64,000 nucleotides of DNA from Pegoplata infirma (lineage: Eukaryota > Arthropoda > Insecta > Diptera > Anthomyiidae), in NCBI GenBank assembly GCA_963921195.1, contig OY992540.1, positions 78,915,337 through 78,979,336 of the forward strand. The letters are read 5' to 3'. Positions within the stretch are counted from its first letter, which is position 1, and each line of letters begins with the position of its first letter. A model generated the notes under the pieces. That model made no database searches and was not told the origin of the DNA. It was given only the letters and a program-made list of their open reading frames with translations. A program made the position numbers and the translations under genes. Below are positions 30,810 to 42,965 of this stretch, one piece after another.

Positions 30810-32612
30810 CAGGGAAACCAAAAATATGCAGTATCATGTTTTTTCCTGAGCATTGTATTGAGAAATGGGTAAGGTATTTATCCGTTTCAGAAGATTTTAA
30901 GAAATCTGGCATATTTTTTTTTTTTGCATATTTTAACCTTAAGAGCATATTTTTGCATATTTTAGGTTTAAGAGCATATTTTACCATGAGAGCATATTTT
31001 TAGAGCATATATTCAATTTTTAGGACATTTTTTCACTTTTTAAAGCATTTTTTTAAGTTTTTAGAGCATTTTTTTAATTTTTAGTGCATTTTTTAAATTT
31101 TGTATACCCTCCAACCACAGTATGGAGGTATACTCATTTTGTCATTCCGTGTATAACGCATCGAAATATCGGTCTAGGATCCCATAAAGTATATATATTA
31201 AGACATTCTAGCAATATCCGTCCGTCCGTCTGTCGGTCCGTCCATCCGTCCGTCTGTGGAGGACACGATAAAGTCTAAAATAAAGGAGCTAGACTCCTGA
31301 AATTTGGCACGATTATGTCTTATTTTATTGGGCTGGTTAAGTTCGGAAATGGGCAAAATCGGATCGGGGGGGGGGAGTTCCCCCCATAAGAACTAAAACA
31401 ACCACGAAAAAAACGCAATTTTTTATAGGTCTTTTTGTTCTTTTGTTAAGCAAATGAAACATTTTTGTGTCAGAAGAAGTTCAAATTCCTGCAGTTGGAT
31501 CCCGGGGACTAGAAAATTTATTTTTTTTGGTCCGCCCCCTTTTGTAGGCGTGGATAAAAAAAAATTAAAATAATGACAAAATTTTAAAACACAGCCGAAT
31601 TTAACACTCCCACTTGTTTTTATTACAACACTTATTTTTAAAATTTTTACATTTTTGTGGGATGTTTTTGATTTTATACCCTCCAACCACAGTATGGGGG
31701 TATACTCACTTTGTCATTCCGTTTGTAACGCATCGAAATATCGGTCGGGGACCATAAAGTATATATATTATTGATCCATGATCGATTCTAAGACGTTCTA
31801 TGAATGTCCGTCCGTCTGTCTGTAGATAACACGATGCAGTCCAAAATAAAATAGCTAGACTCCTGAAGTTTGGCACAAATATGTCTCATGTTCATAGGCA
31901 GGTTAAGTTCGTGAATGGGCAAAATCGGGCTATAGGGAAAAAAGTTTCCCCTTGAAGAACTTAACCAACCTCTGAAAAAATACACTTTTTTTACATGTTT
32001 TTTTGTGTTTTTGTTAAATAAATGAAACATTTTGTTTATTTATCGCAATGGGAAGGTGCTCCCAACGTCCCCCACTGATCCCATCACCCCCCCCCCCCAA
32101 AAAAAAAACGCCCCTGACAAATTTTTTTAAATTTTTTTTTATATTTTGGAGGGTATAAAAGATTCGGCACAGCCGAATTTAACACTCTTACTTGTTTTTT
32201 TTTTTAATTTTGTAAGTGTATTGATATGTTTGTTTTGCTTTTGTTTTCTTGTCAGTTTGAAATGTCTGGTAACTTTGCTAGAAAAAAAAATACATTGAAC
32301 ACCAATTTCAAACTTTTTCCAAAATTACGGGGTTCTAACGATTGATTCCCCTTTGGCCTGTTCTTGCTTCATAACGGTATATGAAACTTTGCTTTCTTTA
32401 GATCTGATTGTAGAGTATATTCAGCAACTTTGTAGAAAATATTTAGGCAAATATTTTTGCAAAACATAACGGAATTTTTTGGGGACGCAAAAAAAGGGAC
32501 TTAATTTTTTTAAGAGCATATTTTTATTGTTTTTAGAGCATATTTTCCGTTTTTAAGGGCATTTTTTAAGCGCATAAAACTTGTTTTTTAGAGCATATTT
32601 TTGGTTTCCCTG
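30810..32612. mobile_element. hAT-type element in env, 1803 bp
   Basis: Perfect 20-bp TIRs (CAGGGAAACCAAAAATATGC) and an exact 8-bp duplication GACATCAC (30802-30809, 32613-32620). GCATATTTT recurs at least seven times next to each end, as expected of transposase-binding subterminal repeats. No transposase is visible. The middle is filled by two head-to-tail TATACCCTCCA repeats, so this is a non-autonomous element that itself received insertions. Confidence 0.9.
31102..32200 (+). repeat. Two head-to-tail TATACCCTCCA repeats
   Basis: Copy 1 starts at 31102, copy 2 at about 31676. Both run TATACCCTCCAACCACAGTA, ACTTTGTCATTCCG, CATCGAAATATCGGTC, GTCCGTCCGTCTGT, GAGCTAGACTCCTGAA, and end at CAGCCGAATTTAACACTC. 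The second ends GGAGGGTATA, the inverse of the start. This repeat is also at 2571, 4771, 37800 and 59430. Family name not known to me. Confidence 0.72.
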
Positions 32613-33527
32613 GACATCACCTTACTAAAAAATCATATAGATGATATTGGCCAGGTCATATTTACAGGTAAAATGGGTATTATTCCTACCGATATATTAA
32701 ACGAGCAGGAATTGCAACTCATTGATGATTTTAATACTTACACTAATATTAAAATTGGAGTTACATACCTTTCGGATACTATTGTAATAATATTATCTAT
32801 TCCAGAATATTCTCCTAACTTGTTTTCCAGGATAACATTCGAACCGATCCCAAATAAGGAGAACAAATCCTTATATTTAGAGGAAAATCAAATATTAATT
32901 GACAAAGAAAACAACATATTTCACGCAAATTTAAGTTCCAATTCCATTAAAAATCTAAGAACATTTAGCGATCATTGTATCAAAAATATTATAAAAAATA
33001 GGGAACCTGAATGCATTTTTAGAAAATTTGAATTCTATGAAATAAAAGAAATAAAACAAGGTTTCTTATTATTTAAAAACTATTTCAAAAACTTAACACA
33101 CGATTGCATTCACGAAAACAATGAAAAACTGTTCGGCACTTTTATTCTGAAATTCGAAAACTGTAAAATAACAGTAGAAAATAGAACTTATTATAACAAT
33201 GAAATAAATTTTAAAGAAAATGTCATTCTATCTCATCTTATTACCGATATAAAAGAAAACAAAACATTACATATCGATTTAAAACTTGAAGATTTATATT
33301 TAAAACAGATAAATTACGAAAGTGATTTTAATAAAATCGATTTTAGACATAAATATAACAAGATATTTAATATAACAAGCAATGGCATAAATATCATTAT
33401 ATTCATCATTATTATTGTACTCACATCATTAATATATAAGGGAAAAACTAATATATATCATATTTCGTCGGAGCCTCAATCTAACGGTGGCGGAGTTACG
33501 ATAATACCAAATAAAATCATAATATAA
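32613..33527 (+). pseudogene. env: env of element 2, C-terminal part
   Basis: Continues the ectodomain (cysteines and NxT/S sites) and ends with a membrane span (GINIIIFIIIIVLTSLIY) and a short tail. The stop lies inside the LTR, which begins at 33494. Without the insertion the protein would be of normal length; this copy is broken. Confidence 0.82.
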
Positions 33528-33674
33528 ATAAATATTATAATTTCATTTGTACCTACAAGATAAAATTATAATTACACATTATAATTTTATTTTAATGTAA
33601 AATAAAATTGCGAGTGAACATAATTTTATTTTACATATTATTGATATTTTGCAACTATGTACTTTTGTTTGACC

Positions 33675-34227
33675 TAGTGCCTACGGTCAGTACCGTAGAA
33701 CCGGGAATATCGGTATTCCCGGTTCTCGGTATTCCCGGGAAATGGTACCGGTTTCCCGGTTCTTATATTATTCCCGGTATTCCCGGGAATACCGGTATTC
33801 CCGGTTCCAGTTCTAACGGTATTACCGGTATTCCCGGGACTACCGGTATGTATATTTTGTAAAATTTTGTTCAACTAACATTTTTTCTTCGCTTTTACAA
33901 AAAAAAAAATACAAAACATGTGAAAAACACCATTTCATTTATTTTTTATGAATTTAAGAACAAAATAGTTTCATGATTTCTAAATAATTTTACAAACAAA
34001 ACTAAATGTTTCTGAAATACTGATTAAATGGTGTAATTTAAATATTCTATGGTATATTATTTTTTGGTTTCTTGAGAACCGGTACCAGTATCAGAACCGG
34101 GAATACCGGTATTCCCGGGAATATATCTAGAACCGGGAAACCGGTACCAGAACCGGGAATACCGGTACCAGAACCGGGAATACCGGTATTCCCGGGAATA
34201 CCGAGAACCGGGAAATGGGGGGCACTA
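33675..34227. mobile_element. hAT-type MITE rich in CCGGGAATACCGG, 553 bp
   Basis: Ends TAGTGCC and GGCACTA, exact 8-bp duplication GTTTGACC (33667-33674, 34228-34235). Both sides are packed with self-complementary ACCGGGAATACCGGTATTCC-like motifs. No coding capacity. Confidence 0.9.
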
Positions 34228-34286
34228 GTTTGACCTCATCAATATTTCGAAATAATTAAATTTGTTTACTTTTACATTTCTCAATA

Positions 34287-34635
34287 CCCGTGTAAAAAAA
34301 TAATTGGATCAAAACATATCTCTTTTGATAAAAACATATATGGTTTATATCTAAATGGATATAATCAGATCTACTCCAGATCTACTCATATCTGCTTCAG
34401 ATATGTTTTGATCCGTAAATTGAGTCTATCAGACAATTTTACATATATGAACATATCTGAAAATGTCTGATCATATATGTCATATATGCCAGATAGACTC
34501 AATTTACGGATCAAAACATATCTGAAGCAGATATGAGTATATATGGAGTAGATCTGATTATATCCATTTAGATATGATCCATATATGTTTTGATCAAAAG
34601 AGATATGTTTTGATCCAATTATTTTTTTACACGGG
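34287..34635. mobile_element. Foldback MITE with TA duplication, 349 bp
   Basis: The arms, starting CCCGTGTAAAAAAATAATTG, are nearly perfect inverted copies for about 155 bp each. TA flanks it on both sides (34285-34286, 34636-34637). GATATGTTTTGATC motifs recur. A Tc1/mariner-type non-autonomous element is likely. Confidence 0.88.
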
Positions 34636-35385
34636 TAGTTAACAAATTTGTCGACCCATTAAAATTATGGTTCGTTGCTCTTTACAAAATGCCTAATAAT
34701 TAATAAATGCATTTTTATCGTTAACAAGTTTATCGACCCATTTAAAATTCCAGACAAAATAGCTCAATATGCAAAATATCAATATTTAGCAAATTAAGCA
34801 TATATTATTAAATTGTAAGTTATATAGACAACAAGACTGTAATATAAGTTAGTTAAGAACTTTACTTGAATAAAGCAACTGCAATAAAAAAATAATAAAA
34901 CAAATAAAAACCGACACGCGTTTTTTTTTTTTATAAAGGGTACTACTACCACACTTAATTCATAAAATTATCATAAAGGATTTTGCAGAAGTAATAAAAG
35001 GCGCACTTTCTTAAGTTCACAATACACACAGAGATACGATTGTTTTAACTTTGCCTTGGTATGTGACAGATTTGGTGTGCCTGATAGAGTAGCATCAGCA
35101 ATGGGAACCGCTCTTTTCCAAGATTTTAAAATGAAAGATATCCATGGCAAACCTCTCATCATGGATAAATCGAAAGTTCGCCGAGAACAAGAGAAATGCA
35201 GACAAGAAGTGCTTCGCAAACGGTTAGATGATACCAATTTGTTAGCATTTTCGATGGCAGAAAAGATGATACATTAACGAGAGATACAATTGATGAGAAG
35301 TATCATACTAGGATGGTAAAAGAACCTCATCTTGTTATTTTGACAAAACCGAATTCTGAATTGATTGGTTACGTAAGACTGGAAC

Positions 35386-36410
35386 TAGAGTTTTTCTTTT
35401 CCCGGACTTTTTCATTTCCCGGGAAAGCGGGATTCATTTTTAAATTTCCCGGGATCCCGGGAATTCCCGCAAAATCTATAAACCCAAATTTTTTGTAAAA
35501 AAAATATATAAAAAACCTTCTGAATGCGATTACACTATTTATAATGTTTATTAACACCATAAAAATCTTATTTAGTACCTTAAAAAAAATAAGTTTCGAG
35601 AAAAAAAGAACAATTTTTGTTATACAGTTTTTATAAAAAAACGGTCCAAATATGTCGACGTCTAATAAAAGTATTCTTAAGGGAATATATTACTTTACAT
35701 CGCTTTATCTGTTTTAATAATACAAATTCATCAGTTATTCTAATTCATCTCAGTTCATTTTTACAATTGGTTCTCAACGCTTTGCCTCTAGAACACAATG
35801 AAACTCATTCACAGGAATTTCTCAATTATGTCTCTGAAACTGAATGTAAATGTTTCAAAGACATGAAATTATAAGAAAATTTACCCCAAAGAATTATTAA
35901 AAAATTGTTAAAAGATTTAAAAATTCTGGTTTCTAAAAGAAACCCCCGTTAATTTCAGAGTCATTCCTTACACAGATTTTATATACATTTATCGATTTAA
36001 AAAGAATCATGTCCAGAGACATAAATATTTTCTATAGAAACAAATAATCATGCTGCACATTTTTCTACTTAATGCAGGTCTCAGAAAAAAAATTTCTTAG
36101 CTTCTGAAAAAAATTATCAGGTTCTGATAATTATAGCCTATAGAAGATTTAGATATTGTGAGACATTTTTCATTTCGTATGTCTCAGATTTTATGACATT
36201 TTTTAACTAGGCCTTTCTTGGAATACTTTTTGGGCCCACCTGGTCCCTGCGTACGTTTCTGCCAACAATTATCAAGAATTTTAATAAAATCTCTAAAAAA
36301 TCACATACAAAATAATGAATAGAAGTCGAAAAATCAACAATTTCAAAGAAACGAAAATTCCCGGGAATTCCCGCTCTATTTCCCGGGATTTCGGGATCGA
36401 AAATTTACGG
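35386..36410. mobile_element. TTCCCGGGAA-rich insertion, about 1 kb
   Basis: Sits between two pieces of the gene above. Both edges carry inverted TTTCCCGGGAAA, AATTCCCGGG and GGGATCCCGGGAATTCC motifs like those of the MITE at 33675. The outer TIR and the duplication could not be fixed. A small frame at 35617 has no family features. Confidence 0.5.
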
Positions 36411-36718
36411 GAATTGAAACCGCTGAATACAAAACAACCAAATTAAATGATTTTTTCAACGATAACAATATATCACTGGATGCATTAATTGGCATATGCA
36501 CTGACGGTGAGCCAACAAACACTGGCCCAAACGGTGGAATTATACGACGATTTGAATTGCTTTTAAAAAGACCATTGCATTGGTTCGTTTGCCTTATACA
36601 CTTCAACGAACTTCCGTTTCGGCATTTGTTTGATGCTTTGGATAAATCAACCAGCACTGGACCAAGATCGGCAACCGGAAAATTGAGCCGTCAAATCGAA
36701 ACTTGTGAAACTCTTCCG

Positions 36719-36791
36719 GTAAGTTATTGCTATCACTCATTTATTATAATTGTCAACCGTTTTTAATTGTTTTATTTTTATATATTTTCAG
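36719..36791 (+). other. Intron, 73 nt
   Basis: GTAAGT donor at 36719 and TATATTTTCAG acceptor at 36791 join ETCETLP to VVDGF in phase. The size is typical for flies. Confidence 0.75.
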
Positions 36792-37286
36792 GTGGTGGAC
36801 GGCTTTCAGAAAATTGAGTTGAAAAATATGCCCCCTGCTCCAGAAAAAATTAAATTTTCCACCGATTCCAAGAACTTATACGACATGGCCCATGCAATTT
36901 CTAGCGGCGTGGTTTCAGTGGATCTGGCTAACATCAAACCAGGGAAAATTGTACATTCTCGGTGGCTCACCAAGGCCGCTAGACTATTACGATTATATGT
37001 GACAACGGAAAATCCAGATGCAAATTTAAGAATACTGGTTGAATTTATAATTACATGTTATGTGCCAATGTACTTCAATATCAAGTATTACAGCTCTGTC
37101 GTGTACGGTAGTAGATTATTTTTCAAATTCATTAGTTGGTCAAGATTTCTAGAACCTCGTTTACGCAAAATTGTCAATAAAGTAATTACAGATAATTCAT
37201 ATTATGCGCATTCGGTAAATATCTTGTTATCAATGTTGTTTGATGATAGCAAAAAAAAGCGCGACTGTGCTATCAAGATAATTCTA

Positions 37287-38582
37287 CACGCAAAAAAAAA
37301 TTTGTGTCGGAGTGAGCAAAAATCTGGCATAATTTTACCAAAAATATGCTAAAACTACAACCGACGAAGTAGTTTTCGCAATTTAGCCAAAACGCTTATG
37401 TAAAAAATTTTGAAGAAAATGCTAATGCTATTTTAGTAAAAACTTGGTAAAATATACCAAAAGAGATATGGTGAAATATACAAAAATTATTAGAAAAGAT
37501 GGCTAAAAATAATGCTAAAAATTACCACATTTATGCTAAAATAAATTTTCAATAAATTTTTGTAAAAATTTGTATATTTGTTGAATTTAAAATTTTCACA
37601 GAATAAATCCATATTAATATAATAAATGTTGTGTAGGATTTAATTTACCACCGACCAACTGACCCTTTTTGTACAATTTTCTCGAGTGACTGCTGCCTAC
37701 GCTTCTTCTTGAAGTAAAGGATCCGCTATAGCTTCACGAATTTATTTAAAAGCATCCTGTAAAAATAGAAAATTATTACAAAACATAAATTTTTAATTTA
37801 AAAAATTGGTAAACCCCATTGGTCTCTTGGTAAGGAGGAACACTTACTTTGTCATTCCATTTGTAACTCATCAAAACAGGTATGGACTCCCTTGGCTTTG
37901 GGTTTTTAGGTTTTAATTTTATAACTAAAGGCAGGATTGGTGTCCACGCTTTTTATTGTAGTGAAGGATTCGCCATAGCTTCAAAAATTTATTTAGCAGT
38001 ACCCTGTAAAAATAGAAAATTATTACCAAACACTAATTTTTAACTAAAAATCTATTAAACCTTATTGGTGTCTTCGGAATGCGGGTATACTCACTTTATC
38101 ATTCCATTTGTTATTCATCGAAACATACGTCTGGGACTCCATTGGTTTTTCTTAATGAATGGTGTTTTAAGTGATGAAAGCAAAATTAACTTTAACATTC
38201 TTTTATCTTACATTTATCTTTTAGAAAACTAATTATTTATGTATTTTTATTTATTAATTTATTTTTATTTTATTTATCAATTTCCTTTTTACGTTTTTAT
38301 AACACAAAAAATAAACGAACAACGCACACAAAAATACAAAATGAAAATGGCGGTCTGTATTTGTTTTTTTTTTTTTGTTGTTTTCTTTCGATAAATTTTT
38401 GTGCAGGTAATTTGCGTTATTGTGCAAGCTACTTGGTTATTTTACATAAAAAATGAATTATGTTACTTTAACATCGACAAGCATAATATTAGCAAAAATT
38501 TGGTAAAAAAAAATTTTTTGGTATGAAAAAAGTTTTACCAAGTAGGATTGCTCAATCTTACACAGATTTTTTTTTTTGCGTG
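37287..38582. mobile_element. CACGCAAAAAA-ended, TA-flanked element, 1296 bp
   Basis: Ends CACGCAAAAAAAAA and its complement; TA at 37285-37286 and 38583-38584. Removing it and one TA restores the host frame (…KIIL then RYRTDV). Subterminal TTTGGTAAAA and TACCAAAA motifs are frequent. The centre holds two decayed TATACCCTCCA-type copies (37800-37930, 38060-38150). No transposase seen. Confidence 0.82.
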
Positions 38583-38734
38583 TACGCTATCGAACCGATG
38601 TTGACGACCCAACGGGACTTAGAGCTTATAAAAAACCAGATAAAAACTTTTATTGCAAAAGTTACACGGAAATGATCAATATGAATGACATAAATGACGT
38701 ATTTGAGAACTTTTTAATGAATTTATTGAAGTCG

Positions 38735-39230
38735 CCATTACCCCTAATAGCGATAACTGTAGGGAGTAAAGTAGTAAAATGTCTCATTGATAACGGGGCG
38801 GAAACTATATAACCCCTAATCTTTTTAAGGGCGATTTTTTTGAAACGGTATTAAATAATCCGTTTAGATTTCGTACTTTAAATGGTACAAATACAACAAC
38901 TGGCATAATTACACCGATCTCCAAAGAATTAAGTATACAGGGCACATTTTTCTGGAAAGTTATTGGTATTGGGAGACGCTTATTGGTATTGGGAGACACT
39001 TAAAGCAAAAATAAATTAAGGATATGGAATTTTGGACATATTTGAAAGAAAAATTATTTTCAAAGAAGAGTCCTCTTATATTAAAACAATTCAAACTATT
39101 CAGGATACTGACATCGACGAAATAAATCAATTTGATTTAAATCACTTAAACCGCGATAAGGATTTACGACTGAGAAAAATTCTAAATGAGTTTAAAGATT
39201 TAAGATTTATTTTTGTATGGTATTTACTGT
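38735..39230 (+). pseudogene. Errantivirus pol remnant (protease to RT start)
   Basis: AITVGSKVVKCLIDNGAET is a protease with an altered active site (DNGA). FRTLNGTNTTTGIITP and then IDEINQFDLNHLNRDKDLRL follow the usual order up to the reverse transcriptase. Several stops. A 20-bp tandem duplication (38960-38999) lies within. Confidence 0.6.
38960..38999 (+). repeat. 20-bp tandem duplication
   Basis: TTATTGGTATTGGGAGACGC is followed at once by the same 20 bases with one change (GAC AC). It lies in the errantivirus remnant. Confidence 0.8.
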
Positions 39231-39513
39231 ATCATAGAGATCATTCTGTTGTATCTCTCTTATTATGAGTAAAGCTTTATAAAAAAGCATTTGACAAGAA
39301 ATAAACACCTGCAATAGAATATTGTATGTATACATTTCTTAACAACAATAGCAAAGGCATTACTGAAAACCTTTTTGATGTCTTCTTGCCCTTTTTATAC
39401 ATCAACTGAATTGCTTCTTAGAAGTTAGGAACTTTAAATAAACAAATTAAATAATTTAAATTAAAAATAATAAACTCTAATTGTTATATTCACTAAAAGC
39501 CGAGTTTATTACA
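39215..39513 (+). repeat. Probable 5' LTR of a mag-like element
   Basis: The right border is ...TTTATTACA followed by a primer site, TGGCGACGAGG. The left border near TGTATGG (39215) is a guess because no second LTR is present in the window. Confidence 0.45.
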
Positions 39514-39514
39514 G

Positions 39515-39525
39515 TGGCGACGAGG
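39515..39525 (+). other. Primer binding site, TGGCGACGAGG
   Basis: TGGCGACGAGG just past an LTR end is the usual primer site of mag-clade Ty3/gypsy elements. The gag-protease remnant downstream agrees. Confidence 0.6.
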
Positions 39526-39564
39526 GCAAAACTATATTAAAAACAATATTAAATATTAAACAAT

Positions 39565-40670
39565 TGGTAGAGTTCCAAGTTTTGATCATACGCTAAATAA
39601 TTGGTAGATTTTTGAAAATCAAATGGAAAAATTTCTGGTGGCGAATGATATAAAGGATATCGTTAAAAGGAAGGCAATTTTATTGACGTCATTATGTGAA
39701 ACGTCATACATGCTGTTACAGAATTTGGTGAGTCCGATGAAAATAGAAGAAGCACCAACAACTTATGAGCAGTGTGTAGAGGTGATGAAAAAACATTTTA
39801 AGCCGCCAACATCGGGTTTTGCAGAAAGATACAAGTTTTATAATGCTTCGAAAATGGGTACGGGTTCGAGCATTAGCAGTGAACTGTGAGTTTAATACGT
39901 GTTTATCAACAGCAATACGTGATAAATTTGTAATGGGGTTGGAGAAAGGTCCGGCCCGGGACAAAATTTTTTTGGAGTCGGTGGCGTGTACTTTCGACAT
40001 GGTGGTTGAAATTGCCAACAATGTAGAGTACGCAAAACACCAATATGATACAGTGGCGGTAAAAGAAGAGCAGGTTAACTTCATAAAAAAAGCAAATGGA
40101 GGTAGAGAAAAAAATCGAAGAATAAGATGGCGCAACAACATCAAAAGAAAACGGATCAACAATGTGAAGTATGTGGTTTTAAAAATCACAAAAGCGAGCA
40201 ATGTAAGTTTAAAAATTACAAGTGTAATCAATGCCAGAAAAAAGATCATTTTAAAAAAATGTGTAAAGTAAAAAATTTTAATTTTTTAGGAAATGTTAAT
40301 AGGGATTTAAGCCTATTTTCTTTTACAAGTCCCAGAGATAGACCTATTAAAATTAAAGTTAAAATCAATAGTAAACCATTTGATATGGAGTTGGATACGG
40401 GTTCAGAAAATACTGAAATTTTGGAAAATACATACAAGACCACTTTAAGTAATTATAGTCTTCGTAAAATAGATATGCTATTGAAAGCGTATAATAGTAC
40501 AAATATAATTTCTATCGGAGCTTGTGATGTGTTTATTCAATACGGTAATAAAAAGAAACTCATTCCAATTATTGTGATTAAACATAGTGGTCCACCACTT
40601 TTGGGTCAGAATTTTTTAAAGGCATTTGAGATTGAGATTTGTAATATCAATTACGCTGTTACGATTTTTC
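39565..40670 (+). pseudogene. mag-like gag and protease remnant
   Basis: VPSFDHTLNNW and EKFLVANDI open the gag. A frameshift near 39885 precedes FNTCLSTAIRDKFVMGL, the conserved capsid region. A double zinc knuckle follows (CEVCGFKNHKSEQC, CNQCQKKDHFKKMC), then a protease with ELDTGSENTEIL and GPPLLGQNFLKAF. The sequence breaks off after the protease, so no RT is present. Confidence 0.75.
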
Positions 40671-41143
40671 TTTTCTTTCCTCTTTGCATCATAATTAAAT
40701 CTCAAAATGTTCTAAAATAGTTAACTAAATACAAATTTGCGTGCTTTATAGAGTTGACCAGCACTGACAGAAACTAAAATCAGCAGGTGTACAGGTCGAT
40801 AATACAGGCATATATTCGGCTGGTTTATTGTTCTTATATACAAGCCTTCTTTTAGATGCATTTTACTACGATTTACAACTTGCTTGCTTTACTTCCCTTT
40901 TATTCAAAAGTTCAACGTGAACAGAAGCATTTGAGTGAAAACTTTAAAGTGATAATTACCAAATAAAATCAGAATTTTTACAAGCAATCAATAAAAATAT
41001 TTTTACTTGTGGAAAATACCCATATTCCGAAGAACAAAAATTTGTTTCCTATTACAAAAGTTTGTCACCAAACTTTATAGGGAAACAACTGGGTCTCAAA
41101 TCTAAAAGCCCATGTGCACCTCATCTTTGATGATTTGGCTCAT
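40671..41143. other. Unassigned left flank of element 3
   Basis: No supported gene. It ends at the TCAT target (41140-41143). The matching right flank starts at 52619, so 41143 and 52623 were neighbours before element 3 arrived. Confidence 0.4.
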
Positions 41144-42965
41144 TGTCATGTTTCTTTATCTGAAATGTTATTATTCCCAGTGGACGTGTCCAATTTATGT
41201 TAAATCCCATTTTACCTGACATTTTAGATTGCTTGGGCTTAGCTAGCGGCTGGGGGGAATTCTTTTGGGATTTGGTACCTCACATGACAGCTGAATTATG
41301 TCAGGGATTATACGGTTCTAGCTTATGCTGAATAGTTAATTTTCTAGACAAGGTGTAGTGTCCAGATTTTGACGTCCCTCCCTACAAAGATTTAACCATG
41401 GCTATTGGGTTCGCCTTTAAACATTTGTCAATAGCCCCCAAAAACAAACAACTCACTGAACCTCTCTCTTACCTGGCCACCTTTACTGAATTTAGCAAGA
41501 CATTATTTTAAGTTTGATATATATTCATATAAAACAATTCACTTTATTCATAAAAAATAAGTTTTGTAGATTTGATTCCACATTAGCATCAATTTCACAT
41601 TATAAGTTAAAGTTTTTAAAAATTCTTAAGTTGAATATTAATGATTATAAGAAAAATTATATTTAGTTTTAAATTTCAAATTCAGTAACAAGATTTACTT
41701 CATATCCTGCATTGATTTAAAACACAAAAATATCCAATTTAATTTAGAACAGATTAGCATAAAATTTATGGGCAACCTAACGCCTAACAATATTACCCTG
41801 GCTTAAAATGCAGGCCAATAAGCCTTTGCGATCAAAACTAACCTAACCCTAACAATTCTGAGCTCAAACTTGGTAGGACTAGAAAATAAAATTTAGAATC
41901 TCTTTTATAGTGGTGTCACGCGGTCTCAAGGGTAAATTTGTTGTTTTTTTTTTTCAAAAATGCAAAATCTAATATGTCCTAACCTTAAACTGGGTTATAA
42001 AAAAAAATATTTTAAATGTAAGATTGTTAACTACGTTGGATCTTGTGTATAATCGGGTTTAATATTGGTTATAAAAGTTACCAGGGGTTTTTATGCGGAT
42101 AAACCCAAACCAGTTGAAAACTCGTGCGCTTCGTTCCAAAAAGTCACTATGATACAGGGGAATTTGCTTTCCGTTCTATTTTGTCCAATCCGCCTGGTGA
42201 ACAATTGGTTTTTCCTCTTAACTTAGACTTGGATTACTTCCTGTGGAAGTACCCAAGAAATTATTTTATTGTTGTAAAAACGTTACAGTTTTCCTACATA
42301 TAAAAGCGTTTATAAATAACCATATTACGACAGTGGCCGTATTCATTTAAACTCGTATACACCAAGTATACCGTATAAACTTACCAAACTTATTTTTTAT
42401 AAATGGAGTTTGACATAAATTGTATAAATTTATCAGACTTACATATTATACGAGGTGTTTATACGGTTAGATGAATACCATTAGTATATTTTTTCTTTAG
42501 AATCTTTACCTTATTGGATTTCGTAAGTATATGAGTGACACGTAGAGTAGTATACTCTTCCATAAAACGGTCCACCATAGATTTTGACCAATGATTGGAG
42601 TTGGGTTTGAAAACAAACAGTTTTACTCAAAGGTAAATTTCGCGTTTATTCAATTTATTTCAATAACAAAACTGTTAGATTATACTTATTTTCACTTGTT
42701 TTATAACGCACTAAAAAAACGTATTCGATACACTCTTATATGATGTAAAACAGGCAAATGGACGGAAAATTTTCCTTTCGATTCTTATATACGACCCTAG
42801 GGCGGAAATGCCAAAAATATGCATGTGCTATACCCAATTTGCATAGGTTAATTACTGTTCTACCCCGCTGAATAACTATCATATGTTCGTAGTCTTTGTG
42901 TAAACAATACAGCGGTTGTTTAACAGAAATTACAAAGTTTAAAATACCCGATTTGCACTACTACA
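41144..42965 (-). repeat. 3' LTR of element 3, 1822 bp
   Basis: Same sequence as 50797-52618. It includes an old foldback-like block (about 42335 to 42480: GGCCGTATTCAT ... ATGAATACC) present in both LTRs, so that block entered before the last transposition. Confidence 0.95.

Larger units (their letters stand above)
26337..34950 (+). mobile_element. Element 2: errantivirus, 5'-truncated, multiply interrupted
   Basis: Contains the end of the protease, RT, RNase H, integrase, env and a 3' LTR that starts AGTTACG. gag and the 5' LTR are missing; the left border at about 26337 is abrupt. It is broken by a MITE in integrase (28727-29405), a larger hAT-type element in env (30810-32612) and two MITEs in the LTR. 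Its own sequence resembles the 17.6/Idefix/ZAM type. It is older than elements 1 and 3. Confidence 0.85.
33494..34950 (+). repeat. 3' LTR of element 2, interrupted twice
   Basis: Starts AGTTACGATAATACC after a GGTGGCGG purine tract and runs to about CTACTACC (34950). Without its two MITEs it is about 545 bp. The LTR at 53501-57757 follows the same sequence order with mismatches, which confirms its limits. Confidence 0.75.
35040..38735 (+). pseudogene. Transposon-like insect gene with an intron, interrupted twice
   Basis: Exon pieces read ALVCDRFGVPDRVASAMGTA, DKSKVRREQEKCRQEVLRKR, then (frameshift near 35250) DEKYHTRMVKEPHLVIL. After an insertion at 35386 to about 36410 come GICTDGEPTNTGPNGGI and STGPRSATGKLSRQIETCE. 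A 73-nt intron follows (36719-36791), then GKIVHSRWLTKAARLLRLYV. A third piece (38583 on) reads YRTDVDDPTGLRAYKKPDKN. This arrangement is known from large uncharacterised insect proteins thought to come from DNA transposons. Function unknown. Frameshift and insertions make it a pseudogene. Confidence 0.65.

Noticed and set aside
31084..32030. Small frames inside the TATACCCTCCA repeats
   Set aside because: They occur in every copy of a non-coding repeat and contain low-complexity SVRSVHPSV-type translations of GTCCGTCCGTC.
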